Shown here: in pieces, positions 53,644 to 64,000 of the stretch | How positions within the stretch are numbered: position 1 is the first letter of the stretch | Layout: the number at the start of each line of letters is the position of its first letter | Assembly (NCBI GenBank): GCA_008729055.1 | Contig: SDUX01000007.1 | Coordinates: 5,439,009 to 5,503,008, forward strand | From: Pyropia haitanensis | Taxonomy: Eukaryota > Rhodophyta > Bangiophyceae > Bangiales > Bangiaceae | DNA length: 64,000 nucleotides | Direction: 5' to 3' | Made by a program: the position numbers and the translations under genes | The notes under the pieces: model-generated | The model's input: the letters and a program-made list of their open reading frames with translations, nothing else | Told to the model about the DNA's origin: nothing | The model's database searches: none

Positions 53644-56600
53644 GCGGCCGCCACGACAGTGGACGACACCAGCGCCGCACACGCCCACCGGCGGAAGGGG
53701 TGCACGACGCGGGCGGCACGGCCGACCGGCGACAGAGGTGAATCCGTCAGGGGGGGGGGACAAGACAGCAGTCGCGGCTCGTGTCGATGAGGGAGGGGGC
53801 GGCAGGCAGCGTGCGGGGTAAACGTTCCCAGACAGGGTGGAGGTTGGGAGGACGAAGAGATGACAAAGGGTGTTTCGACGGCGTGGCCCCGCGGCTCTGG
53901 ATGCTGCGCTGTAGCGGCGCGCCCGCAGCCCAGCGCTGGCCACCCATTGGCCAGCGGCGGCACCCCAACCGTTGATCGCATCCATGAGCCACCCTGATCC
54001 ACGCACACGCCACCGACACGGTGGGGGGGGCTCCCACGCCCGTCGCGGCCGAGCAAGTCGGCCGCCGCCGCCGCCACGCCCGCCGCCGCCCGGCCGCCGC
54101 CGCCGCCACGCCCGCCGCCGCCCGGCCGCCGCCGCCGCCACGCCCGCCGCCGCCCGGCCACCGCCCCCGCCCCACCCGCCGCCGTGCCGCCCACCCACCA
54201 TTGCCCCGCCTACCGCCTCTCCGCCCTTGCTGCTGCCCCGTCCTCCGCTGCCTCGCGGCCGCCGCCGCCACCGGTGCCGCCACCGCCCCCGGCGGCGCCG
54301 CCGCTGCCGCTGCCGCTGTGGCGCGCGGACCCACGTCCGCTCCGGCCCGTCGCGGCCGCCCTCTTGCCTCGTCAGCCGCCGGCGCGACGTGCCTGACCAG
54401 CCTGTGGCCGCCGCACCGATGGGTGCAGCGCCGGCGCTCACAAACGGGTGTGCGTGCTCGCCGCTGCTGCTGCCCCCTCGCGCTGCGCTGACGCGCCTAC
54501 CCGCTCGCCGTCGCCCTTCCTCGCTGGCGTGCCACTGACGCCGCCTACCCGACGGCGTGGCCGCCCTTGTGGTGGGCTGCGGCGCCAGTACCGCCCAGGT
54601 GGCTCCTGGCGGCCGCTGCTGCCGCCGCCGCTGCCGCCGCCGCCACCCGCTCCGCGCTGGCTGCGGTCGCCGCGGGCGCCGGCCGCGTGGCGGCGGCCGC
54701 CGCGCACGCCACGGGATTTGTGGTGCGGCGCCGGGCCCACTCGGCGGCCGCGGTGCGCTGCCGCCGCGCTGCGAAACGAGTCCGTTTTTGGGCCCCCTTC
54801 CCGCCCCCGCTGCCGCGGGGACCGCCGGTGCGTGTAAGGTTGGCGGCGGAGAGCGGGCCCGCTGGTGGGCGCCGGCGTGGGCGCCTGAGGGGAGGGGGGG
54901 GGGGAAGCGGGGACGAAGGGACTCGTTCCGGTGGGTAGGAGCCCGTTCTCAGCTGCTGCTGCTGCCGCCGCCACTGCCGTCGCCGCCACCCACCCGCCCG
55001 CCTACGTTTTCGACTGCCTACGTGCTCGCCGGCCGCTTTGGTGCGGGGCTTGCGCGACAGGGGCGTGTTGGTGCGGCGGAGCAGGTGGAGATGGCGATGG
55101 CTACACATCACCGCTGCGTGTTTGACTGTGACCAGTCCAAGAACGGCCCTTGCCGCGCGTGGATGGAAACCAACCGACCATTGTGGACAAGGCCATCGCT
55201 CGGGTGACGCCGTAACACCTCGCCACGGCTGCGGACACGGTAGCCTTGGTGCGTGCCCCGCCGTCACGCCCGTGGCCGCCGCCACGGCCACCACGGGACA
55301 AGGCCCGCCGGGCGGTGACGTTGGTGGTAGCGGTCATCCTTGTCGACGTGACGGACCGTTTGTGGAGGGAACGCGGGGGCTCGCTGCCATGTCCGCTCTG
55401 GGCACCGACGACGCGGGAGGTCGCCAGGACGGTAGCGCACGGCTCACCGGCGGCTGAGTCCGACGCCGGGTGTAGGGGACCTCAGCCTCGACGCCCGCTC
55501 CGGTGCCGCTGCCAGCCTGGTGGTCACCCCGCCAACCTCTCAGGGCGCGGCTGCCGCGGTGGTCCGCGTTGGCGCCCTATCCTTCCCCGCCGCGTTGCGT
55601 TTTGGTGCGCGCTGGCCCGCGGCGGGTGCTGCGGGCTGCCTGCGTCGCCGCCGCTGCCCGGCGGGGCGTGACCACGACAACCCCGGTGGCGGCGGCGGTG
55701 GCGGCGGCGCGCCCTTGCGTCCGCTCTTTGTCCCTCGTGGGTAGTCCCCCGCTCGTGTGGTTGTCGCACGACGGCAGCCTCCTCAGGACCGCCCACCCCG
55801 CTACGCCGAGACGGCCCGCGGTCGCCACGCCCACGGCGGGGCGCCCAGTCCTCTCTCCACCACACCCCCGACAACGCATGGCGGGGCGTGACCCCCGACC
55901 CGTGTGGGTCGCTGGCCGCGACGCGTGGGCGGGGGGCGTCGGCGGGGTCGTGTGGAGCGCGGTCGTCCACGCCTTTTGTGGCTGCGCCCTGGCGGGCCGA
56001 CACTGACAAGGGAACCACGGGGCGGGCGGTGGGAGTCGAGGCGGCTGGGATACGCTGGTGGCAGCGTCTCCCCCCTTCCACCACACCCCGCGCCATCTCC
56101 CACCCCGAAACGTCCTCACCGCCGCCTCTTTCCTACTTCTCCCGGCGGCGGCGGCGGTCGCCGGCAGCCCCCGGTCGCGGTTGAGCGGGCCGTGGACCAT
56201 GCAAGACGCCCGCCGCCTGTGGGCGGCGGCGAGGGGCCCCTCACTCAGCGGCTGCGCGGGATGGCGTCCGCCGCGCCAGCGCACTGTCATGCCGCCAGCT
56301 GACCGTCCCGGCTGGGGTGCCAGCGGGGACGCTTGTCGTGCGGTGCGCGCCGCGCGTGCTTTGACGTGCCACGCCGCCGCCGCCGCGGCCGCGCGGCGGG
56401 CGCTGTCTTGCCGTGGTGGCCAATCGGATCCGTGGCCGCGGACGGTGCGCCGCCGCCCTACAAGAACCAATAGACGGAAAGTGGAGCGCCGTGCCGGCGC
56501 CCCCTCCTCCCCCCCGTCCCTTGCATCAACGGCCTGCGCCCCCCCCCCCGTCATCCCACGACGGTGCGTGGATCTCATGGGCTCTCACCCATTGGGCCAC

Positions 56601-56935
56601 CTGCCGTCGGCGGTGCGGCGCGCCAGCGGTGCCCAACCCGTTGGCGGGTGGACGACTGCGGCGGACACACCGCGGCCGCCGCGGCCGCTGCCGGCCCGTG
56701 CACAGGCCGCTCAGGCCGCCGCCGCGCCGGCACCCCCAGCCGCCGGGTGCGCCGGGGGATCCTTGGTGCTGCGTGCCCGCGGCGGGGTCGCCAAGACTAC
56801 CATGCGCGGTCGTCGGCGCCAGCATCGGGTGGACGACGGCGGTGGCCATCGTGCCGCCCCCTCGTTGCGTGTCGCGTCGCGCCTCCTCTTCCCCCCCTGC
56901 TCCTGCCGGCCGGGCTGGCCGCATCGGATGACCCC
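53644..56935. other. 3.3-kb region without recognised genes
   Basis: It contains a 32-bp triple repeat (54060-54155) and G/C-rich low-complexity sequence. An open plus-strand frame from 56058 runs into the membrane-protein gene but shows no domain before 56936. No RNA gene is seen. Confidence 0.5.
54060..54155. repeat. 32-bp tandem repeat, three copies
   Basis: The unit GGCCGCCGCCGCCGCCACGC plus 12 further bases recurs at 54060, 54092 and 54124, each 32 bases apart, with the next GG at 54156. Confidence 0.8.
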
Positions 56936-59193
56936 ATGGGGGTCCACTGGCGGTGGGCGCGGCGGACGGGCGTGACGGCGGCGGCGGCGGCTGCGGTTGT
57001 CGTGGCGACCGCGACGGTGACTCTGGCGGCGCGGGTCGGTCACCCCGCCACCCGCCACGGCGCCGGCGGCGCGTTGTTGTCGGTGTCGCCCGACGGGGTG
57101 GAGACGCTCCCGTTCCCGTCGCCGCCGGCCGGGGTTCGCCCCGTCGGCCGCTTTCATGAGCTCCCCTCCCTCCAATGCCGGCTGCACCCGGCGACCGCGG
57201 GCGGGCCTTCCCCCGACCCCGCCGCGGTGGCCGCTCCGGCCGGAAGTGGCGGCGGAACGGGGTGGGTGCTGCGGGCCAACGCGTCGACGGCGGCGACGGT
57301 CATCCCGTACGCGCCGGGGACGTGCGCGTCGCCCTTGGAGGGCATCCGGGGTTCTCCATTCCGCGCCACCCCTGGCGGGCAAGACGACGCCGTGCTGCCC
57401 GCCTTGTCTAGCGCCGCCGCGCCGTCGGGCGGCCGTCCCGGGCGCTGCGGCGGGGCGGCGGAGTTTGCGTGGCCGGGCGCGGCCTTCCACGCCAAGGCCA
57501 CCGGGTGGGCGGTGGCACGCGGGCCCAGCGGCGCGGCGGCCACCTCCCAGTGGTTTCACCCGCAGCCGTGTGGCGCACACCCGGGGCGGGACGGCCTGGT
57601 GTGCGAGGGGGAGGTCAGCCGCCTGCTGACGCTGCAGCGCAACCAGTGGTTTGGGGAGGTGCGGCGGCAGCAGGGCGTGTACGACGTCGCTGCTGTGACG
57701 CGGACCACGTTTGGCGTCGCCCTCGACGGCAAGGCCGCGGTGGTAGCCGCGCTGGACACCGTCTCCGCCGCGGCAGGGCCGCGGGATTGCGACCGCGTGG
57801 CGGTGGTGACTTATACTACCGCCGACGGCCATCGCCGCCCCGTCCTCGTTGGGGAAGCCGCGCTGCTGTCGCTTGGCCGCGGCGTCCTGGCAGACCCATC
57901 CTGGCTGGGCGCGGCTTTTCCGGGGGGGCTCGCCGCGCAGGTTTCGTTCACGCAGGCGCCGCGCACGGTGCGGGCGACGTGGTCACTGGGTCACACGGAT
58001 CGGCCGGCGATCAACTCTTCCCTGTGGCTGCAGGGCGTCGCGAGCACCATTTGCTGGCCCCCGGCGGCGTCTTTTGTGCGGAATGGCAGCCTCTGCGACG
58101 GCGTGCACGACACGCCCCTGTCTGGTCAAGCCACTGCGCGCGCGGGGGTGCTGTACCGAGCCAACTATGTCGGCGACAGTGGCGGCCACTTTGTGGGGGG
58201 CGCGGAAGTGGGCGCACGGTGGGTCATTGAGACCCCGCGTTGCCCACCGTTGGCACCCAGCTGCCCACCTGCGTTTGACAACCTCGAAGATGGTGTGGCG
58301 TCGCAGCAGCCTATCTGGTTGTTGGGCCGCGGCTCCCGGGAGCTCCATACGACCATGCCGGGAGGGGAGGAAGAGCTGACCCTGGCCAACCACCTATCCT
58401 CGTGTACCTACAACCGTACGCAACCTGAGCTGTTGAGCCGAAGACCCGTGACTTGGAACCTCGGCGACCTCACCAGCGAGCTCTCCCAGCGCTACAATCG
58501 AGACTACTTTGGCCAAGACCCCCCGCAGAGCCCGTAACGAATGTGGAGCTCGTGCTGGCGGTGCTCGTTGTCATGCCCGAAGTTGCCGCCGTGCTCCTGC
58601 TACTGTTGCAGCTGTGCGACACACACGTACGCCCCCGTGCGTTAAACTGGCGGCAGGGGCTGACGTTTGTGTTGGTGGTACTGGCCGGCGGCGCCGCACT
58701 TGTGGGCGTCGGCTACTTGGACAGGGTGGAGCGAGCCGGCCACGCGTGGCGTGCGGCCAGCGTTCGTCTCGAAACGCGGCTACCCATCAACCGGACAGAG
58801 GAAGAGCGCATGGACAGGGATACGTTTGACTACCGCGGTCGTGTCCTAACCTTCACCGAGACGCTCTTGCTCGTTGCACGCACGGGCTACCGACCCGCCC
58901 AGACGCGGCAGTTGTTGGTTGGCAGCGCCGCTGTGTACGTGACGCTGACTGCTGTTGTCATTGTGCGGGCGGTGGTGCAGGCCTGGTTGCTGTCAGCACC
59001 GTTCCGTGCGACAGAGGACGAAGATCTTTCAGATCAGGGCGATGCCGCCAGCGTCAAGCAGTCGCTTCCTTCCTCGTTCGTGGCGCGCTTTGCCTACCTC
59101 GGCAAAAGCACCGTTCCGTCGAGTTGGCGACGCACACTTCCGGCGTCGACTGTGGATGAGTACTCGACGGATGTCCACCTCTCATCAGCGTGA
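56936..59193 (+). CDS. Large extracellular/multi-pass membrane protein of unknown function
   Basis: From ATG 56936 the product has a basic start (MGVHWRWARRTG), a hydrophobic segment (about residues 13-32) and a ~470-residue cysteine-containing ectodomain. That ectodomain has possible N-glycosylation sites (NSS, NGS, NRT) and aromatic motifs such as CEGEVSRLLTLQRNQW. The frame stops at 58537 after YFGQDPPQSP. Immediately in another frame the sequence continues EPVTNVELVLAVLVV, with three transmembrane helices (about 58543-58620, 58657-58715 and 58914-58990) and a Ser/Asp-rich tail ending at 59193. The switch falls at a C6 run (58519-58524) and no ATG starts the second part before M at 58573, so one gene with a one-base frame break is the simplest reading. 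Alternatives are a genuine pseudogene or two genes. No family is recognised. Confidence 0.6.
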
Positions 59194-59260
59194 GCAGGCG
59201 TGAGCAGGTGATAAACGGTGGTGACGACCGCAACATTGCACATCATGGCACGCAAAGAGC

Positions 59261-59265
59261 AAAAA
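59261..59265 (-). terminator. RNA polymerase III T5 terminator of tRNA-Pro
   Basis: On the minus strand TTTTT occurs 24 bases past the 3' end of the tRNA gene, as expected for pol III termination. Confidence 0.7.
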
Positions 59266-59288
59266 GGGAGCACCACGTTGCCTAGACT

Positions 59289-59360
59289 GGGGCGTGCCGC
59301 GAATTGAACGCGGGACCTCTCGCACCCTAAGCGAGAATCATACCACTAGACCACACGCCC
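59289..59360 (-). tRNA. tRNA-Pro (anticodon AGG)
   Basis: The 72-nt gene has acceptor stem GGGCGTG pairing CACGCCC with discriminator C. Its D arm contains TGGTCTAGTGG (A box). The anticodon stem CTCGC/GCGAG encloses loop TTAGGGT with AGG. A T arm with GCGTTCAATTC (B box) completes the cloverleaf. CCA is not encoded and there is no intron. Confidence 0.95.
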
Positions 59361-60126
59361 GGATTGCTCGCCAAAAAGAATTGATTAACATAAACCCAAT
59401 TTTTTTGTGAGTCAGTGTCCTCTTCGTTCAGTCGTACGGGTCTGATCAGTTTTCTGTCGCCTTGTCATGTCGTGAAACGAGCATAACGGCCACTTCTGGG
59501 CTGTTCATCACATGATGCGGCGTCTCTGCATCAATGTGTGTGAGTGGTCACTTGGGAAGCCGTCAAGATACAGAAGTACGGGCTGGCACGCCACCTGCGC
59601 CTTCTTCTGCGACCCTTTTGCTTCCCCACACATGGTGTTGGAACGCGCGACTCTCCTACGCGACGTCTCGGTGGCCATTTGGCGCGTCAACGCCCCCTGT
59701 TGCCGGCGCGCCCGACGGTAGGAGAACGGGCGCGTCCCCGACAAGTCCGTTGTCGGGGGCCGAGTGTTTTTTCATCGGATTCTCTTCTCAGCCCCGTCAA
59801 CTGCATCGTGTCACTACAAGAGAACACGTCCGATCAGAGTTGACCTTAGTCTGCGTGTAGCAGTGCATTTATTGTAAGTAATGCTCGGTTGTGCCGCGCT
59901 CTATCCTTTTTCGCGATCGCGACTTTCGTCCGCACTGCCCGCCCTTCTCCTTCCCGCCGAGCCTTCCGTCCTGCGGGCGTTCCCCTCCCCGACCTGGCAC
60001 GAGGTTACCTCCTTGGACTACTCGCTTGGTGTTGCGGGCCTGGTGTCCGCTATTTTCCCTTTCCTTGGCGATCACTTTTGTCTCTGCTTCCGTTGTCCAT
60101 CCTACTCTTTCCCCACCCCCCCAACA
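59361..60126. other. Gap upstream of the NUP160-like gene
   Basis: Near-balanced composition from 59361 to about 59950, then C/T-rich leader sequence up to the ATG at 60127. No gene is recognised. Confidence 0.5.
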
Positions 60127-63100
60127 ATGGCGGCCCTCCCCCCTCCCCTACGGGAGACTGCCGCATACGCCTTTCCTCCTTTAAGCCCCGACATACCACA
60201 CACGCATATCCCTCTGGGACCTTCCGGCAGCGGTGGTGGACCGTCCGGAGCCGGGGGGGTATTGCTGGGACCTCCGCTGACGGGGGGCGGCGTGCTTCGC
60301 CGTCCCGGTGGCGGCACCCTCCTGTGGCGGTTGCTACATGGCACCACCGTCCACGCTGTATATTTTCCAGACGTTACTGCTGGTGGGGGGGACCCCGAAG
60401 CGGACAATGCGTTTGCGGCGGCCTGGTCGGTGCTGCTGACGCCGACGGGGGGCTCGGCGGCACTCCGCCCGTGGCAGCTTGGACACCCGACGGGGAGGGC
60501 GTGGTGCTGTACGTGGCGTCGCCGGGGGGGGGGTGGGCGCCGCCCTGATCGACGTGGCCGGCGGAGAAGTGACGGGTCTCGGTGGCGTCCTTTTGCCGCG
60601 GTCGTCTGGCGGGGGCGCGGGGGGTGCAGGGGGGAGCTGGGTGACCGCCATGGCACCCGTGCCAGGGGGTGTTGCCGCTGGCACCTCTGGCGGGTGGGTG
60701 GGGGTGGTTGCGGTTGATGGCGCGGGGGTCGGGCCAGTAACGTCCTTTCCGCCCGCGGACGGCGGCGGGTGCGCCGCCGCGGCTGAGGGTGGGTGGGGCC
60801 TGGGCGGCGGCGCAGCCTCCCCCGTCGCGGGCCGTGACGGCGGCGGGGGGAGCGTCGTGTTTGGCGGCTCGGCCGTTGGGTCTGCGACGGGCAGCGTGGC
60901 GGGCAGTGTTCGGTCGGCGGCCGCGTCGTTCCTCCGCCGTGCGGTCGCATCGACGGTGGGGGGCGGCGGTGGCGGGCGCCGTGGGGTGGGCGCCATGGGC
61001 GGCCCGCCCGGGGAGGCGTCGCCGCTGCGCGCGCTCCTGTACCTGCCCGCCCCGCGGGCGTTGCTCGCGCTGTCAGCCGCGGGGGTGCTGGCAGGGTGGA
61101 CGGCTGAGACGGCGCCGGGCGACGGCGTCGGTGGCGACAGCGACAGGGGGGTGGGCGCGTGGGTGCCCGCCGGGCGCCTCGGCCTGGGTGCCCCGCTGGG
61201 CGGTCGTGGGGGCGGCGTGCTGGCCGCGTCGCCCGACGGGGTCGGCGCCTATGCGGCGGTGGGCGTCCCGGGTGTGGGCGGGCGGCCACCGGCCAGTTGC
61301 CTGTTGCGTGTTCATGTAGGGGGGGGTGGGGGGGAGGTGGACGAGGGGGATGACCACCCCATGGGTGGAGGCAACGACGAGGCAGCCGGTGGGGGGGTTG
61401 CTGCTGCTGGTTCCGCCGCTGCCGCCATTGCGGCAGCTGGCCGCGCAGGGGGCGCCGGCGGTAGCGTGGTGGGCCCCACTGGCGGCCGTGGCGGCCGCCT
61501 GCGCGTTGTGACGGTGCGTGCGTTGGCGGGCGTGCACGAGCCCGTTACAGCTATGGGCGGCGGCGTGACGCCTGGTGGTGCCGAGGTGCTCGTGTTGGCC
61601 GACGCTGCCGGCGGCGTCGAGGTGCTTGGTCTGGACGCGTTTGGTGACGTGGCTGGGCCGTCTGTACCGCTGTGGCCCGCCGGGGCCGAAGAGGAGCCGG
61701 GCCGGGGCGTGCACGCGCTGGCCGACACTGTCGATGCGCTTGGCGAATTGTCGGCGGCTGGTCCCGGCGGCGACGGCGGCGATGGGCCTGATGCGGCTGT
61801 CCAGGAGACGCCGCTTGCTGCCGTCACTGCCCGCCTGCTGTCGCCCGGCCGCTTCTCCGCGGCCGCCGCGGCCCGGGCGGTGCGGGCGCCCGCCGCCACT
61901 GGCATGGCGATCGCGGCGGCGCTGGATGGGGCAGGCGGGGGCGCGGAGGCGGTGGCGGCGCTGCTCGCGCGGGCGGTGCGTGCGGCGGCGGACACGGACC
62001 TGCCCGTGGTGGCGGTGGTGCCCCTGCCGTCGGGGGTTAGCAGTGGCGGCGCCGGCGACGGCACCGCGGCTGTGGCGGTTGGTGTCCTTCGCGCGAGTGG
62101 CGCCCTTGGGGTGCTACGGCCGGCGTTGCAGGTAGAGGCGGCCGCCCTGTGGGGCTCCCCAGCGGCACCGCCGGTTGCCGCCGGCACGCCAGGTGGGATG
62201 GCTGGCTGGCCGACGGGTGAGCTGGCCTGGCGACTTGCCGGCACGGCGGCGGTGCAGGTGGCTGCGGCAGAGGTGGCGGCGCGGGGAGGCAGGGGGGGAC
62301 AGGGCGGGGGGGCCGTAGCGCTGCTTGCCCTCGGCCGCGGCCGTGCGGCGGCGGATGCGGGCGTGCCACTGACGGCGGTGGCGGCCTCTGCCGCCCTGCG
62401 TGGGGCGGTTGCCGAAGACAAACCGCTGCTGGCGGCGAGCCTCGCAGACGCTCTCCGTGCGGTGGGCGTCTTTCTGTCCCCGTCGGTAGGTGGGGTGCTG
62501 CTGTGGGGGCTCCGCCGCGATTGGCCGGCGCTACGGCTGGCCGCCGCCGCCGCGGCGGGCGAGCACCGCCCGGCGGCGGCACTCTACGGCACGGCGGTGG
62601 CGGCGCTGGGGGAGGCGGCCGCTTCAGTCGCGGCGCCGGCGCGGCGCCGGCCAGCTGCTGCGGGCAGCATGGACGACAACGACAACGACGACGACGCTGT
62701 CGACGGGGACCGCGCCCGCGACGCGGGTCACTCGGGGACAGCCGACCCCGCGGCGCAAGTGGCGCTCGCGTTTGGTGCGCTGCAGCAGACCGTGGCGGTG
62801 GCCGACGGCTGGGACCGCGCCATCGCGGCGCACCCTGGCGGGCCGGCGGCGGCGCCCGGCAGGGACGCTGCCACCCCGGCGGGGCCGGGTGTTTGGGAGC
62901 TGGCGGAGCACCCGGCGCTGACGGCCGATGAGGTGGCCGACGCGGAGCTGCTGGTGGCGCTGTCGGCGGCTGTACCGCCGCTGCATGACGGCGACGACGG
63001 CATGGGCGGCGCCCCCGACGGTCCGACCGTGACGGGCGGGGCGGGCTTTTGGACGCGTGCCCGGTCGGCGAGCCTGCTGGGCGGGGCGTTCCCTGCCCCC

Positions 63101-64000
63101 CCCCCCCCCCCGGCGTGCCCCCTCCCCCCGCTCCCAAAGCGGCGGTGGACGCGGCCAAGGCGGCCTTCTTCTTTGCCGCCGATGCCCTCACCCGTGCCGC
63201 TCCCGACCGCCCCGCCCACGAGGCGGTGCGGTCTACCGCGCTGGCGGCGGCGCTCGTCGCGGGCTCCCTCCCCGGTGCCCTCCAGGCCCTCACCGCGCTG
63301 CCGTGGGAAGGCCCGGGCGACGACGGGGAGGCCGCCGCGGCCGCCGCGCTCGTCGACGGCGTCGGCCGCGTGGTGGCCGCGGCGGCTGCCACGCCGGGCG
63401 GGCTGGCCTCCCTGGCCGCCACGCCGCGGCTGCCCGCACCGGTGGAGGTGCTCGTGTCGCGGGCGCTCGCCGCCCGCGCGCGGTCCGGGCCGGCGGTGAC
63501 GGGGGGGGGCGGGCCGGGGGGGTACGAGACGCTCGTCGGCTGGCGCCTCTGCCGGGGCGACCCGGCGGGCGCCGCCGCCGCGGCGGCCGAGTGGGGGCAC
63601 CGCCTGGAGGGGGGGGCGGAGGCGTCGGCGGCGCTCCTGTGCCTCCGCGCCGAGGCGGCGGCCGCCGCCGCGGCCGCCTCGCCGCCGCCGGCACGCGGGC
63701 CTGGCGGCCGGCCGGCCGCGGCGGTGCCGCCGCCGGGGGAAGCCCTCCGCGCCTGGGCCGCCGCCCGCGCCCGCGCCTACACGTTGGCCGTGTCGGCGCT
63801 GCGGCTGCTGCCGCCTGGCGGCGCGTCGCGGCTGCTGCCGCCAGCGCGCTTCATGCACCTCCCCGCCGGCGACGCGGCCGACGATGGCGGGGCGGGCCGC
63901 CCCGGCGGGCCGCCCGGCTGGGGCGCTGCCGGAGGCGGCGGCGGCGGCGGCGGCGGCGGCGACGGGGACCTCCCCCCCCCCCCCCCGTGGTGGACATTGC
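60127..64000 (+). CDS. NUP160-like nuclear pore protein, 3' end beyond the window
   Basis: The start MAALPPPLRETAAYAFPPLS leads into GGTLLWRLLHGTTVHAVYFP, VVLYVAS and AALIDVAGGEV. This is an N-terminal beta-propeller pattern of repeated hydrophobic strands; later strands include ALLYLPAPRALLALSAAGVLAGW and VLVLADAAGGVEVLGLD. From about 63140 an alpha-helical region has AAKAAFFFAADAL, then YETLVGWRLCRGDPAGAAAAAAEW and RAYTLAVSALRLLPP. The latter resembles the alpha-solenoid of NUP160, where a helix with R-G/N-x-R-x-A-A is followed by YL.A.NAL.L. NUP160 is a scaffold subunit of the NUP107-160 Y-complex. The frame changes at G7 near 60450, a G run near 60527-60536 and a C run near 63095-63110. 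The family call is a pattern match; another propeller-solenoid nucleoporin such as NUP133 is possible. Confidence 0.5.

Noticed and set aside
1..64000. CRISPR arrays, insertion sequences, prophage or operon structure
   Set aside because: No evenly spaced repeat-spacer array, transposase or phage protein was seen. The content is eukaryotic, and the tandem repeats found have no variable spacers.

Overview
The window is nuclear DNA of a eukaryote. It carries MCM2, a tRNA-splicing endonuclease subunit, the ribosome-biogenesis factor EFG1, a complex I subunit, spliceosomal introns and a eukaryote-type tRNA-Pro(AGG). A phycoerythrobilin synthase with a putative plastid transit peptide sits near a glucan water dikinase, which points to a red alga. 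The extreme G+C content, dense alanine/glycine/proline codon runs, few introns and short intergenic gaps suggest a bangiophyte (Porphyra/Pyropia-like). The species is an inference.

Layout. Bases ~70-2628 form a lower-GC island that is one imperfect palindrome about 2.5 kb long, centred near 1349. It is followed by ~1.4 kb made almost only of G and C (2632-4075), a trio of short GGTATACACC sites (4331-4423) and a decayed RecQ-helicase pseudogene (5040-6740, minus). Then come a cyclase-associated-protein relative with four N-terminal domains and no actin-binding C-terminus (7388-9742), a divergent pair of complex I NDUFA9-like and endonuclease III-like genes (10157-13904), MCM2 (14555-17958, minus), PebB (19155-20197, minus), a SAP-domain protein, SEN2, glucan water dikinase (24234-29077, minus, one intron) and an LRR/TTLL12-like protein without its ligase domain (29982-31582, minus).

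From 31.6 kb the gaps widen. They separate a small secreted proline-repeat protein (34412), a secreted bacterial-type phosphate-binding PstS (36428), EFG1 (38433), a membrane-anchored inhibitor-I9-like protein (40997), a two-exon secreted protein of unknown function (44752), an organelle-type MutS (47926), a glyoxalase-like VOC protein (52991, minus), a large multi-pass membrane protein (56936), tRNA-Pro (59289, minus) and the first part of a NUP160-like nucleoporin that runs off the right edge (60127).

Most long genes change reading frame, nearly always exactly at a run of G or C (mostly 7-16 bases). Frames on both sides retain family motifs, so these are treated as single genes with homopolymer-length uncertainty rather than as many small genes. 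Coordinates span first recognised start to last stop. There is no operon logic; neighbours are functionally unrelated, as expected for a compact eukaryotic chromosome.
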